Of a stretch of 53,537 nucleotides of DNA, positions 37,447 to 48,117 are shown in pieces. Origin of the DNA: Lentibacillus juripiscarius JCM 12147. GTDB lineage: Bacteria; Bacillota; Bacilli; Bacillales_D; Amphibacillaceae. The stretch lies in assembly GCA_001311805.1 (NCBI GenBank), contig BBCA01000019.1, forward strand, positions 1 through 53,537. The letters are read 5' to 3'. The stretch's first letter is position 1. Each line of letters starts with the position of its first letter. The notes below the pieces were generated by a model. The model saw only the letters and a program-made list of their open reading frames with translations. It did not search any database and was not told the origin of the DNA. The position numbers and the translations under genes are program-made.

Positions 37447-38954
37447 TCATGTGTTGTCACGATCGGTGTTCGCTTCCTTTCCGGAAACACCCTCGTCTGT
37501 TGATGATGCCGCCTCGCTTGGGCCTTGGGCTGCTGAGGCCTCTTGATAATACTTTTGCTTTTGAGAACCGAAGTGATCAGCGTTACCCCGGGATACATAG
37601 CTTTCCAGCATTGCCTTCAGGTCCATGCCAGTCGTTTCTTTCAGAGATTCCTGAATGCCGAGCATCGTTGACGTTACGTTGTTGGCCACTTTTGATGAGC
37701 CACCCTGTGAGTCACTGCCACCCATGTCAATCACTTTCAAATCTTGAATTTGAGAAATTGGGGCAGCCACTTTTTCAGCATACTCCGGCAAGACGTTGAT
37801 GAGCATTTCGACAATAGCGGCCTCGCCGTATTTCTCCATCGCCTCGGCCATGCGTTCTTTGGATTCGGCTTCGGCAATACCCCGCTGACGGATAACCTCT
37901 GCTTCGGACTCACCTTTGATGCGTTCTTTTTCTGCATCTGCTTCAGCCGCTTTCGTCGTTTTATAGGCTTCCGCATCAGCAATCGAGCGGCGGCGTTTGT
38001 TTTCTTCTTCCTCCAGTTCAACCGCGCGCTGCTTCTCGATGTATTGCACTTTCAATTCCTCATCTTTTACCTGCTGGGCTAGTTTTTGCCGTTCGAGTTC
38101 ACCCGCTTGTTCCGCATTCGCTTTGGCCCGGTTCGTTTCTTTCTGGAATTCAGCTTCCTTGATGTCTTTTTCCTTCTTGGACTGGGCGACCGCAGTCAGG
38201 CGCCGATTCTCTTCATCCTGTGCTTCCTGATCATTTTGCGCCTGATAAATGCGTGTTTCCTTTTCCGCATCAGATTCAGCCTGATTAGCTACCTTCTGCA
38301 CTTCCGCAATGTGCGGACGACCCAGTGCATCAATATAGCCATTTTCGGTGTCGACGTCTTCTACATCATTCAGCGCAAACGATGTGATTTCAAAGCCCAT
38401 GCCTTTAAGGTCTGCCTCAGCAATCTTCTTCACCTGCGTATTGACTTCCTTAAAATCGTTATAGATTTTTTCAATCGAAAGTGAGGCAATAATCGCACGC
38501 AAATGTCCGTTTAAGACATCCCTTAATTCGGATTCACGTTCGTTTTGCTTTTTCCCGAGAAATTTCTCAGCAAAGTTGGCCATAATTTCCAGTTCGCTGC
38601 CAATACTGATGACGGCCGTACTGACCACTCGTACCGGAATCCCTTCCTTGGTGTACGCTTTTTCTGAATCGACCTGCAACTGGAAGGATGTCAGATCAAT
38701 CGGTGTCGCCGTCTGAAACATGCGCAGACGATACCCACCGCCGCGAATGATCTTAACCGAGCGCCCATTCTCATCCTGGAATACATTCCGTTCTTGCTCC
38801 GGATCACCAAGCTTCGGTCCAGTGACAATGAGCGCTTCATTCGAGCTAGCAGTTTTATAGCGAAGTCTGAAGATAATAAATGCGATTATCCCGACAACTA
38901 GCGCTACAACACCAATGATTGCCAATATCATTAAATTAGTGCGTCTTGAAACAT
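37447..38954 (-). CDS. floT: Flotillin family protein FloT
   Basis: Membrane-associated scaffold of functional membrane microdomains. About 502 residues: one N-terminal membrane helix (ILAIIGVVALVVGIIAFIIF), SPFH domain (GPKLGDPEQERNVFQDENGR, RGGGYRL, TPIDLTSFQLQVDSEKAYTK, GHLRAIIASLSIEKIYND), a long Glu/Ala-rich coiled coil (SKKEKDIKEAEFQKETNRAK onward), and the C-terminal LPEYAEKVAAPISQIQDLKV-IDMGG motif. The main open frame starts at an ATG at 38931 with no ribosome site; an ATG at 38954 lies 12 nt after GAGGGAG and joins in frame if one T is missing near 38935. No NfeD-type partner gene is adjacent. Confidence 0.93.
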
Positions 38955-39282
38955 ATTAAAAACCCACTCCCTCATAAAATTTGTGAATCCACCCATCGGC
39001 CAAAAGCACCGCACCTATGTAGAATGGTTCTATCGTACTATACGATTACTCCCCCGTAAAGTTTCAATATTTGTTTAATTTCATCTTAAAATAACTATTA
39101 TATTTGGGTGGCAAATCTTTCGTTCAGGTGAATTTGAACCCCACTATACTACCCTTATTCAATTGCGATACCATGTAGAATCAGAAAAAGGAGGGACAGG
39201 TTTATTGAACCTGCTTACCCTCCTTATTTTACGAAACAGTCCCCATTATCTTGGGAGCCGTAATTTTTTGTTTGCTAAACCA
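38955..39282. other. Intergenic gap
   Basis: Holds the upstream region of floT and the terminator of the antiporter gene at 39185-39225. No open frame with a ribosome site, no repeat array and no RNA structure beyond that terminator were seen. Confidence 0.5.
39185..39225 (-). terminator. Terminator of the CPA1 antiporter gene
   Basis: AAGGAGGG (39188-39195) and CCCTCCTT (39218-39225) pair, with an inner AGGTT/AACCT pair; the minus strand continues TTTTTCTG. Confidence 0.75.
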
Positions 39283-40800
39283 TCATACTTGAGGATATCC
39301 ATAAGTCACATTCTCATCCTGCCAAATAATCCTTTCTTCTTTGGCTTTTCCTTCTTTTTTTTCTTCCCTAAAAAAGACCTCTCTGACTTTATGCCGTTTT
39401 TCTTTCTCACTAAGCACAAATAACGTATCACCGGCTTCAATCGAGGTATCCCCGCTCGGGGTGATTAAATCTTCGTCCCTGACAATGCCAATAACCAATG
39501 TATCACTTGGCAGAGTAATGTCCGTCAGCGTTGAATGAACGGCCGGTGCCGCTTTACCAATTGGCAGTTTAATAATCTCAGAATTCGTATTGCCCAGGTT
39601 AATCATTTCGAAACCGCTTGGGTCAAAATCATCGCCTTCTTCTGTCAAGCCTAACTTCGATGCCAGCGGAGACAACGTACTGCCTTGGACAAGCGCAGAA
39701 ATAAGCACCACGAAAAGACCGCGTTAAAGATCACATAAGCATGTTCGACATCCGCTATAATTGGATAAGTAGCCAAAACAATTGGAACCGCACCTTTCAG
39801 CCCTGTCCAGGATAGAAAGATCTGTTCTTTTACATTGTGTTTGAAAAAAACCATACATAAAACAGTTGCGATAGGTCTGGCAATGAACATAAGAATGATG
39901 GATAGAAGAATCCCTTGCCAGCCAACTTCTATTAAATCACTTGGGAAGACGAGCAGACCAAGGAAGATGAACATGATGATCTGCATCATCCACGCAAACC
40001 CTTCATTAAAACGGACAATCGAGAATTTATGCATTAAATCACTATTTCCAATTAGAATCGCCATCACATAAACAGCCAAAAATCCACTTCCGCCTAAATA
40101 GTCGGTCACACCATATGTTAAAATAGCGCTTCCCAACGCCAAAAGCGGATACATACCGGATACGTCCAGCTGGATTTTATTAATTAACAGCACACTTAAT
40201 CTGCCAAACACCAGCCCAAAGACTAGACCGAATCCCATTTGAACAAAAAGCCGCCAACAGCCATCCAAATGGTGCTGTCCGGAACTTGAATCATTTCAAT
40301 GAATGCCACCGTTAAAAAGACCGCCATCGGATCGTTCGTCCCGGATTCAGCCTCCAATGTAGCCGTCAGCCTTTTATTAATATTTTTATTCCCTAAAACA
40401 GAGAAAACCGCTGCAGCGTCCGTTGATCCAACAATCGCCCCAAACAACATCCCTTCCAGCATACTCAGGTTAAGGATATAAATAGCCGCAAATCCGGTAA
40501 TTACAGAGGTTATTAATACCCCGACAGTCGCTAATATACCCGCTGGAGCAAGTACCGGACGCATTTTATTCCACTTAGTCTGTGTACCACCCTCAAATAG
40601 AATGATAATAAGCGCCAATATACCAATAAACTGGGTAAGCTCCACATTCTCAAAGTAAATAATTTCATTGAGCAGCATTCCGACAAACAGGAATAAACAA
40701 GCGAAGGCAACCCTAAACGAGCTGAGAATTTCGTCGTAAGCACGCCAACAAGAAGCATCAATGCAAATAATAGTACAAATGAAGTAACGTCAGTACTCAT
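39283..40800 (-). CDS. CPA1-type cation/H+ antiporter with TrkA-C domain, NhaP2-like (three frameshifts)
   Basis: About 506 residues: a membrane domain of some 12 helices and a C-terminal cytoplasmic TrkA-C domain (SEIIKLPIGKAAPAVHSTLT to IEAGDTLFVLSEKEKRHKVR). Antiporter motifs: ALIIILFEGGTQTKWNKMRP, GAIVGSTDAAAVFSVLGNKN, LEAESGTNDPMAVFLTVAFI (catalytic ND pair) and SWTGLKGAVPIVLATYP. Missing Ts near 40697, 40253 and 39718 split it. NhaP2/CvrA-type proteins expel K+ or Na+, and the TrkA-C domain suggests nucleotide or cyclic-di-AMP control (known in related Firmicutes transporters; inference here). Start ATG at 40800. Confidence 0.88.
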
Positions 40801-40903
40801 GTAGCAAATCCTTTCAAGATTATTCTCTCTTTATTTTACCGTTTTTCGTGGTTGATAACAAAATTGCGACCCTTACAAAAACTCATACTTTCTGACGTTG
40901 AAA

Positions 40904-40945
40904 CAAAAAGACAGCTGTCCTTCCTAAGTTTGGACGGCTGTCTTT
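40904..40945 (-). terminator. Terminator of the yjzC region
   Basis: AAAGACAGCTGTCC (40907-40920) and GGACGGCTGTCTTT (40932-40945) form a stem with one mismatch; the minus strand continues TTTTTGTTTC. Confidence 0.8.
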
Positions 40946-41022
40946 AGACTTTTTGTATTATCGCGGCTTGTGCTGGCGTTTTATCCAGCAGCCTGTTCGC
41001 TTAAAAATACTGCACTATTCTG

Positions 41023-41232
41023 TTATTGTTGGCGTCCCTGCACGCCTGGCTTCGACAAATCCCGTTTATTCACCCAAACACGATCCTGGTTTCAGGTTTT
41101 GGGAATTTTTTCTCCGGCTTCCATCTCAATTTGCTGTGGTTCCTCTACATTACTGCCTGTTTCCCCTACTTCAATATAAACGCCACTGTTTGGCGCCTTG
41201 TCACCGGAAATAAATCGTGATTGTTCACCCAT
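41023..41232 (-). CDS. yjzC: YjzC family small protein with an in-frame TGA
   Basis: A small protein of the YjzC family: MGEQSRFISGDKAPNSGVYI, EVGETGSNVEEPQQIEMEAG and EKIPKT, then TGA at 41092-41094. After the TGA the same frame continues NQDRVWVNKRDLSKPGVQGR, stopping at 41023; the DRVW stretch matches the end expected in YjzC relatives (TNxNRxW). So either the protein ends early at 46 residues or the TGA is a sequencing/point error for a sense codon. ATG at 41232 follows AAGGAG with 8-nt spacing. Function unknown. Confidence 0.75.
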
Positions 41233-41399
41233 GAGTATCACTCCTTCCACATTTATTTTTATTTTGGCTGATATCCCAAATACTATAACCGTTATGAGGA
41301 AAAACCGCATATCTCGAAACGCAGCCCAGAACCGGCGGTAAATGTATTTTTGTCAGCATGTTATGATACTAAGGTAAATCATTAAAGTGGGTGACCTGC

Positions 41400-42294
41400 T
41401 TGGATATTAAACATTTGCATTATTTTTTAGAAGTAAGCCATACCGAAAGTTTCACACAAGCAGCTGAGAACCTTTATATTACACAGTCGGCACTCAGCCG
41501 TGTTATCAAGACATTAGAAGATGACTTGGGGGTTCCGCTGTTTCACCGGTCAAAAAGGAAAGTAACACTGACGGAAGCTGGGACAGTACTGCAGAAACAC
41601 GCATTAACGATTAAACAGCAAATGACAGAACTGGAAAAGGAAATGGATCAACTACGCACATTAAAAACGGGGCATATTCGGATTGGTTTGCCGACGGTTG
41701 TCAACTCCTTTTTCTTTTCACAATTAATTGCCGACTTTCATCAGGACTACCCGGGAGTTACGTTTTAATTTAGAAGAAAATGGATCAAAAGTTATTGAGG
41801 AAAAAGTTTGGAACGGGATGCTGGACTGTGGTGTTGTTGTTTTGAATGATCATCCAACCGTGGATTACTACACTTTTATTGAGGACCAATTACACCTTGT
41901 TGTTTCAAGTGAGCACCCCCTGTCGTTAAAATCACAAGTACAATTAAAAGACGTAAAAGAAGAGTCGTTTTATCATGTTTAATCAGGACTTCGAGTCAAG
42001 AAACATTATTATTCAAGCGTGTAAAAGGCAAGGGTTCGAACCTAAAATTGTTTCTGAAACGTCGCAAATTGATTTTTGGAGGAAATGGTCGCAACCAATT
42101 TGGGAATAACACTCTTACCCGAAACGACAAGCCGAAACTTCACGAAGGATATAAGCGTGATTCCTGTAACACACCCACGTCTTGACTGGAATTTAGCCTT
42201 TATATGGAAAAAAGATGCCAACTTGTCATTAATCAGCAAGCAACAATTTATTTCATTTACCAAAAATAAATTAATACAACACAAACAGACCTAA
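41400..42294 (+). CDS. LysR family regulator (three frameshifts)
   Basis: About 297 residues. N-terminal helix-turn-helix: MDIKHLHYFLEVSHTESFTQ, AAENLYITQSALSRVIKTLE, DDLGVPLFHRSKRKVTLTEA. Effector domain: HIRIGLPTVVNSFFFSQLIA, then NLEENGSKVIEEKVWNGMLD, FNQDFESRNIIIQACKRQGF and EEMVATNLGITLLPETTSRN. Extra Ts in T4 runs near 41764 and 41970 and one missing base near 42077 split it. TTG at 41400 gives the standard LysR start; GTG at 41391 is an alternative. Neighbours on both sides have their own promoters, so the target is unclear. Confidence 0.85.
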
Positions 42295-42320
42295 TTCTGG
42301 AAGGCTCAAGATTAGGTCTG
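42286..42320 (+). terminator. Terminator of the LysR gene
   Basis: CAGACCTAAT (42286-42295) pairs perfectly with ATTAGGTCTG (42311-42320). The left arm contains the stop codon. Confidence 0.75.
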
Positions 42321-42441
42321 TACTCGTTTTCATGCATTAGCCTTATCCTAACCATACTGAATCGGAATTGTACTTTACCCATTAGTCGGGATTATAATTT
42401 TGTATGTGCTGTTGATAGAGAAACGTTCGAGGTGAAACGAA

Positions 42442-42956
42442 ATGGAATCTAAATTAATGAAAGATACACGGGTAGTACAAACCGACCAAGTATTAATAAA
42501 TGACCTAAATAATTATCACTCCCTGTTTGGCGGAGTCTTAATGAAGAAAATGGATGCATGTGCAACATTGGCAGCCAGAAGGCATTCACGTATCAAAGAA
42601 TGTGTGACAGCATCAACGGACTCCGTTCACTTTATAACGCCAATTCGTCAGTCAGATTCAGTATGTATTGAAGCATTCGTCACCTATACCGGAAAAAGTT
42701 CAATGGAGATTTTCTGTAAAGTCATTGCCGAAGAACTTGAAACAGGTGAAAGACGAATTGCCGCAACAGCATTTTTAACGTTTGTTGCAATCGGACCTGA
42801 CAAAAACCAGCCCAGGTACCAAAGGTGATACCAGAAACGGATGAAGAAATATATCTTTATGAAACCAGCAGTGAACGCGTAGAAATAAAAGAGTTAAAAA
42901 GACAGCAAAATAAAGACTTGATTTCTTCATTATCAATCGAAAAACCATGGGATTAA
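42442..42956 (+). CDS. YkhA-like acyl-CoA thioesterase (one frameshift)
   Basis: Hotdog-fold acyl-CoA hydrolase of about 171 residues, similar in length and order to B. subtilis YkhA. Motifs: NDLNNYHSLFGGVLMKKMDA (catalytic Asn/Asp region), CATLAARRHSRIKECVTAST, DSVHFITPIRQSDSVCIEAF, TAFLTFVAI. A base is missing near 42808; corrected, the tail runs PAQVPKVIPETDEEIYLYET and ends EKPWD. ATG at 42442 follows GAGGTG. The next gene follows 11 bp downstream on the same strand. Confidence 0.87.
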
Positions 42957-42967
42957 GGAGAGGTAGT

Positions 42968-43338
42968 ATGCTTATTTCAGCAACCATTCATGAGCTGCAA
43001 AATGTCAGGCATGCCATCGAAAACCTGAAAGAAAATGAACCTGTACAATATCAGCAATTTAAAAATATCATTAGCCTTACACGTCAGTTGCAATACAGCT
43101 TTCAATATTTAGGCTGTTTAGTTATGGATGACGACCCAAGCGAGTTTGAGCAACATGTACAAAACGGTTACGTGCTGTCCATATACAAAAGCGAAATAAA
43201 AAGTTAAAAGAACATCAACGTATGGACGCGGTACAAAAGCTGTTGGCAAACTATAAGGATGTAAGCTATGATCGCATCTGTAAGTTGGCTTTAGGAGAAG
43301 AACCGGAAATGTTAATAGGACCAATGGTTGTAAAGTGA
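42968..43338 (+). CDS. Protein of unknown function (one frameshift)
   Basis: About 124 residues, mostly helical: MLISATIHELQNVRHAIENL, EPVQYQQFKNIISLTRQLQY, then after one missing A near 43200, KLKEHQRMDAVQKLLANYKD and YDRICKLALGEEPEMLIGP. I do not recognise the family. AGGAGAGG precedes the ATG at 42968, and the 11-bp spacing to the thioesterase gene suggests one transcript. Confidence 0.65.
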
Positions 43339-43439
43339 AGGATTAGGTGCTGAAGAAGCATGCTCGCCAATGTTGCGTAAAAACTGTTATCGTAAACTTT
43401 AAAAAAGATGGCCCTAGTTTAGGCTGTCCCCTTGAAGAA

Positions 43440-43600
43440 CAATACAACGCATTTACCTGTCTGACAAACTCCTTCATCACTCCCGGCAAATCTGGCCAAG
43501 CGTGTCCGGATACCAGATTGCCATCGGTGTGGAGGGGTCCCCCAATGTAAGTCGAGCCCGCCGCTTCCACTTCCGATTTGCAGGCAATATAGGCCGTCAT
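43440..43600 (-). pseudogene. C-terminal fragment of a DJ-1/PfpI family protein
   Basis: A minus-strand frame reads VEAAGSTYIGGPLHTDGNLV, SGHAWPDLPGVMKEFVRQVN, which matches the C-terminal end of class I glutamine amidotransferase-like PfpI proteins (their G-TY-D..V.DGN..TGR...D.P.F..EF pattern). About 45 residues remain out of an expected 170-230; the N-terminal nucleophile-elbow cysteine and everything before it are absent from the window. There is no ribosome site. A gene remnant. Confidence 0.65.
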
Positions 43601-43623
43601 TTTGCGTCATTAAAAATTATAAT

Positions 43624-43655
43624 AAAAAGCTCCGTTAATTAACGAAGCTTTTTAT
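43624..43655. terminator. Bidirectional terminator
   Basis: AAAAAGCTCCGTT (43628-43640) pairs with AACGAAGCTTTTT (43645-43657 region) with one mismatch around AATT. It serves the helicase gene on the minus strand. Confidence 0.7.
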
Positions 43656-43662
43656 TTTCACA

Positions 43663-46600
43663 CTACAATACATTCTTATTCGCTTTCGATACAAACATCG
43701 GCGGCATCTCGCGACGTAAACGCCAAACAAAATTCATTGGTTTACTTCCCGAATGTTGCACATAATCAGCAGTCCCAAGAAACATATAAGGTGACGTATA
43801 CCCGTTTTCTTTCTTATATTCCCGGACAAATAGCATAATTTGGTGGTTATTTACTCGATGATGAATATAGCGCTTAGCTGTTTTGCTCGTTGGCGTCACG
43901 GTGCTCTGAGTTTGCCAGTGGAATAATTGTTCATTCATCGCATAATCTTTATACAATGTTGATGGTGAAAAATCCTTTTCCGATTTATTTAACGTTATGA
44001 AAAACGCATCTGTACTTTTTTCCTTGAAATGTTTAACGCCCTCTTGGAAATTCGGGGCTTTATCCTTATTATAGTGATCCATCGCCGCCATTATCTGGTT
44101 AATATTATAACTCGCATGAACACGTAATGGGGATGGATAGTCCAAATCATGCATAACTCCATTGCCGTTAAATGTTGCCGGTTATAATCCAGGATTTGCA
44201 GTATTTCTTCCTTTATTTCGGGCACACTTACAACATAGTTAATCCCTGCTTCAATGGAATCAAATCCCTCTTCATGTGGTGCTTTCTGATAGAATGAGTA
44301 GTAAAACATATTGGCCATTAGGCTTTCCTCTTCACTACGCACTACAAAATCAGTCAAATAGCGTAAATAAAAATCAAGCAACGTCTTTGAATTTAAGTAA
44401 AAGAAGTTAGACAACCGTTTTGTGACCATTTTTCATCCTGAAAGTAAAAGTCTTCTTTAATGCCAGCCTCTACTAGCATTCGACTGAATGAACGATTACC
44501 ACTCCTGCCATAAAAGTCATAAATAGACAATTGGTAGTACGTTAAAAAGTTATTCAAGGATAACGGCTGATCAGAATTAAAATGAAAATCCTTTAACTTT
44601 TGAATTATATGACTGCGACGGTTGTTCAATTGTTTCACATTCCGCAAAACATAGTCTTTTGCCTGTTTTTCCATCACAATAAAAGAGCCTCGGGGCAATG
44701 AACTAAAGCCGTTCTCCACATAATGCTTGATCGAATGTTTTGTTTTACCAACAAGTGCACGGAATTTTTCTTCAAAATTGTAATTTTATGTGCCTGTCCA
44801 ATAAAGTCAAGTACCGTTAAACACTCCTTCCCTTCATGTAACCGCAATCCACGTCCGAGTTGTTGTAAAAATACCGTTAAACTTTCCGTTGGACGCAAAA
44901 ACAACGTCGTATTGACAGCTGGTATATCGACACCTTCATTATATAAATCAGCGACAAAATAAATTTAATAGCGCCTGATTCTAATTCTTTCTGGGCCGTT
45001 TCTCTCGTTTCCTTATCTGAATCGCCATGCAAGGCTATGGATGGGACACCTTGTTGATTGAAAAATTCTTCCATAAACTGGGCGTGTTTAACGCCGACGC
45101 AAAAGCCTAGACCCTTTACATCATCTAAATCTGCGACATATGCTTTAACGCTTTTTAAAATTTGCTTTGCACGCATCGTATCGCCTGTGTATACATTTTC
45201 CAATTCTCGTACATCATAGCCACGATTCCGCCATGTTACTTGTGATAGATCAACACTATCCGTTACACAAAAATATTGAAACGGACTTAATAACTTCTGA
45301 TCAACCGCTTCCGTCAAGCGCATTTCGGCAGCAATTCGATCATCAAAGTACGGTAGAACGCTTTTCCCGTCCATTCGTTCTGGTGTCGCTGTTAAACCAA
45401 GCAATACTTTTGGGTGATAGTATTGAAGCAATTTTTGATAGGAATTAGCTGCAGCATGATGAAACTCATCCACAATAATAAAGTCATAGTAATCAGGCGA
45501 TGTATTTTCATACAACTTACGGCTATTAAAGCTTTGAATACTGATAAATAAATGCTCAATACTATCTGGTTGAAGTGTACCGACCAATAAATCACCAAAA
45601 TTCAAATCCTGCATAATTGCCCGAAACGTATCAAGGCTCTGCTTCAAAATTTCTTCGCGATGGGCAACAAACAGGAGTCTTTGTGGTTTTCCTTTTTCTT
45701 GTACAAAAACGCTTGTAATCAAATGCTGATATAACCGTTTTGCCAACCCCTGTCGCGGCAACTAGCAAATTGTTATATTTACCGTGGACTTTCCGTTCAA
45801 CATCCAGGTTCTCAAGAATCTCTTTTTGAAAATAATATGGCTTTATCTCAAATGAAAAATGAAGTGGCTGCTTATCTCGTTCTTTTTTTATTTAAACTGG
45901 TTTTTAAATGCTCGTGGTCTGCTACTTTGTCACAATGAAAGGCTTCAAATTCATCGTTATTCCAATACGTTTCAAAGGTGTGATCAACTTTTTGCATTAC
46001 ATCAAATGAATCTTTTTCCGTAATCTTAATATTCCATTCCAAACCCGATGTCAACGCTGGATTGGATAAATTTGAGGATCCAATATAAGCCGTGCTGAAA
46101 TTCGTATCGCGTTTAAACGTATAGGCTTTAGCATGAAGTCTCGTTCGATCCACATCATACGAGATCTTAATCTCTGTGTTCGGTAATTGGCTTAATTCCA
46201 TAATGGCCTTGTAATCGGTCGCTTGCATATAAGAAGTCGTAATGATGCGAAGCCTGCCACCTTTTTTCTCAGTAAACTCTCTTAATTCTGACATGATACC
46301 ACGGATACCGCTCCATTTAATAAATGACACAAGCATGTCAATTTGATCGGAGGATAAAATCTCATTTCTAAGCTCGTTCATCATATTAGGTTCTGCTTTC
46401 GAGCCAGTAAACAAGGAACTTTCAGAAATAGGTGTTACTGGGCGGACAGGGTTTTCATCTTTAACACTGCGAACATGATTTAGTTTGGAATAAATCGATG
46501 TTAGAATTTCACCTTCTTGATCCAATTCCAAACGTTTGAAATCATCTTCAGGCAGTAACTCACTAAGTTTATGAATGAGGGCATTACTCGCCTGGATTTG

Positions 46601-46848
46601 CTTTAACAGCGCCCCTTGATCATCTTTTTATCATGTTTATCTCGTATGTAAAATAAAGCTTTTCGGGTCACCTCGGAGATATAAAAAGCCAGTTTCTTAC
46701 TTGCTTCTTCCACATCAAGCGATTCCTTGCCAATTTCATAATGATCAGCTTCCAATTTTTCTAATTCCTGTTTTAGTTCCTTCGTTATCACTTCTTCATA
46801 TATACCTTCTTGAAACAAGCGATCACTTCCTTTAATACTCATTGTCAT
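43663..46848 (-). CDS. PLD-nuclease/DEAD-box helicase/DUF3427 protein (seven frameshifts)
   Basis: About 1060 residues in the reconstruction. N-terminal helical region (residues 1-120), phospholipase-D-type domain with RLHAKAYTF and STAYIGSSNLSNPALTSGLE, helicase core with Walker A VAATGVGKTVISAFD, RLLFVAHREEIL, DEAH-type box VDEFHH, LTATPERMDG, FVADLYNEGVDIPAVNT and QQLGRGLRL, then a C-terminal DUF3427 region. Frame breaks lie near 46612, 45887, 45735, 44965, 44780, 44420 and 44157, nearly all in A/T runs. Such proteins are predicted nucleic-acid remodelling or defence enzymes; the biochemical role is not established to my knowledge. ATG 46848 or TTG 46818 (after AAAGGAAG) may be the start. 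It follows the Nudix gene by 9 bp. Confidence 0.85.
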
Positions 46849-46857
46849 AGGGTAATT

Positions 46858-47258
46858 TTAAGTGGGGGAGATAATCTTCCTAATCTTTTCTATCGCTGGT
46901 AGATCCGCTGGTGCCCAGTCCAATGTTTGCAAATCGTTTGGCACTATCCATTTTAGCTTATTGTGTTCGGTTCTAACCGGTATGCCGTCAAGCAGATGAC
47001 AAAATAAGTTGAAAGATGCACAATGCCAAAGTCGTATTCGTAAACGGTATGCTCAACCTGTTCACCAACCTCTATTTGACAATGCATCTCCTCTTCTATC
47101 TCACGTTGCAATGCATCCCCAGGTGTTTCACCCTGTTCGATCTTCCCACCAGGAAACTCCCATTTATATGGTAATGACTTGGATGGTCCCCTCTGAGCAC
47201 ATAAAATTTTATTGTTATCCGTAATGACTGCTCCAACAACATGTATATTTTTCTTCAT
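46858..47258 (-). CDS. Nudix hydrolase, MutT/NTP-pyrophosphatase-like (one frameshift)
   Basis: About 133 residues. The complete Nudix box GGKIEQGETPGDALQREIEEEM (split here only for naming: GGKIEQGE...REIEEEM) is at residues 38-59 and should bind Mg2+ to hydrolyse nucleoside triphosphates such as oxidised or methylated dNTPs. One base is missing near 46983; corrected, the tail continues GIPVRTEHNKLKWIVPNDLQ, TLDWAPADLPAIEKIRKIIS. The start ATG at 47258 follows AGGAGG-like AGGATCC. Adjacent to the DUF3427 helicase on the same strand with a 9-bp gap, so probably an operon. Confidence 0.87.
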
Positions 47259-47473
47259 TGGATCCTCCTATAAAGTTTACTACCTCTTATAATAATGACT
47301 TTTCTAGTAGATTTCGACCATAACGTTTTTAATTCTGTATGGGAAAAGAATCTTGCCTTTTTTACCTGAGTGATTTAAAGGGCAAATGGTATTAGGAAAT
47401 GTTAAAATAGTTTGAACACAATAATTACTTTGAGTTGTTTTAGATTTTTGAAACCTAGAGGGGGTTACTGGCA

Positions 47474-47707
47474 ATGGAATCTAAAAGTAAAATGTTAAAT
47501 AATGAAGAGCCTATCCTGATTACTCGATGGTACATAGAAGACATCAAAAGTACCTTTGAAAAACTAGGAATTGAAGCGAGCGAGGAGAATCTCTTGAAAG
47601 CTGCAGAAGAAGTAAAATTGTATTTTTCAGGTGTTCTTGTACCATACGGAAATGAAATTCTTGAAATTATGTTGAGCAATTTATTCGAGGAGACAAACGT
47701 TGATTAA
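47474..47707 (+). CDS. Small protein of unknown function, 77 residues
   Basis: An intact small gene: MESKSKMLNNEEPILITRWY, IEDIKSTFEKLGIEASEENL, LKAAEEVKLYFSGVLVPYGN. It is acidic and mostly helical. GAGGGGG precedes the ATG at 47474. I do not recognise the family. It is divergent from the Nudix-helicase operon. Confidence 0.7.
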   Translation: MESKSKMLNNEEPILITRWYIEDIKSTFEKLGIEASEENLLKAAEEVKLYFSGVLVPYGNEILEIMLSNLFEETNVD

Positions 47708-47829
47708 GTATAGGATTAGTATTTTTCGCTCTCACATAAACATGAAACATCCCATAGGTTCAGGTGCCCTGCTTGCAATTTTGCAAAATCGGTTGCACGT
47801 ATAACAAAACGCTTGATTGATACGAATGT

Positions 47830-48039
47830 ATTGGAGAGGAAGCAGTGATGTTTAATAGCAGTATGGGAAGGAGTGCGGCTATGTTCTCCAGGGTATGCTC
47901 ACCGTCGTACTGGATAACGAGGAGATTCATTTGGAGAAAGGGGACAGCATATCCTTCAACAGCCTGATTCCGCACCGTTATGTCAATTTCACGATAAACG
48001 TCCATTTCTGTATGGGCAAGGACACCAACGGCTTTTTAA
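47830..48039 (+). pseudogene. Cupin-domain remnant of an XRE/cupin regulator
   Basis: From 47871 a frame reads ECGYVLQGMLTVVLDNEEIH, LEKGDSISFNSLIPHRYVNF, the C-terminal cupin domain found in XRE-type regulators, then after one or two frame changes TSISVWARTPTAF and TAA at 48037, which is the expected family ending. The N-terminal helix-turn-helix is absent: upstream sequence (47710-47860) holds no recognisable coding sequence. A truncated gene. Confidence 0.65.
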
Positions 48040-48117
48040 GCATTCTCTTACCTCGCATAAATCGGCGTTTATAAAGACGTCATTTTGAACCAATGACAAA
48101 ACAATGGGGTGATCAAA

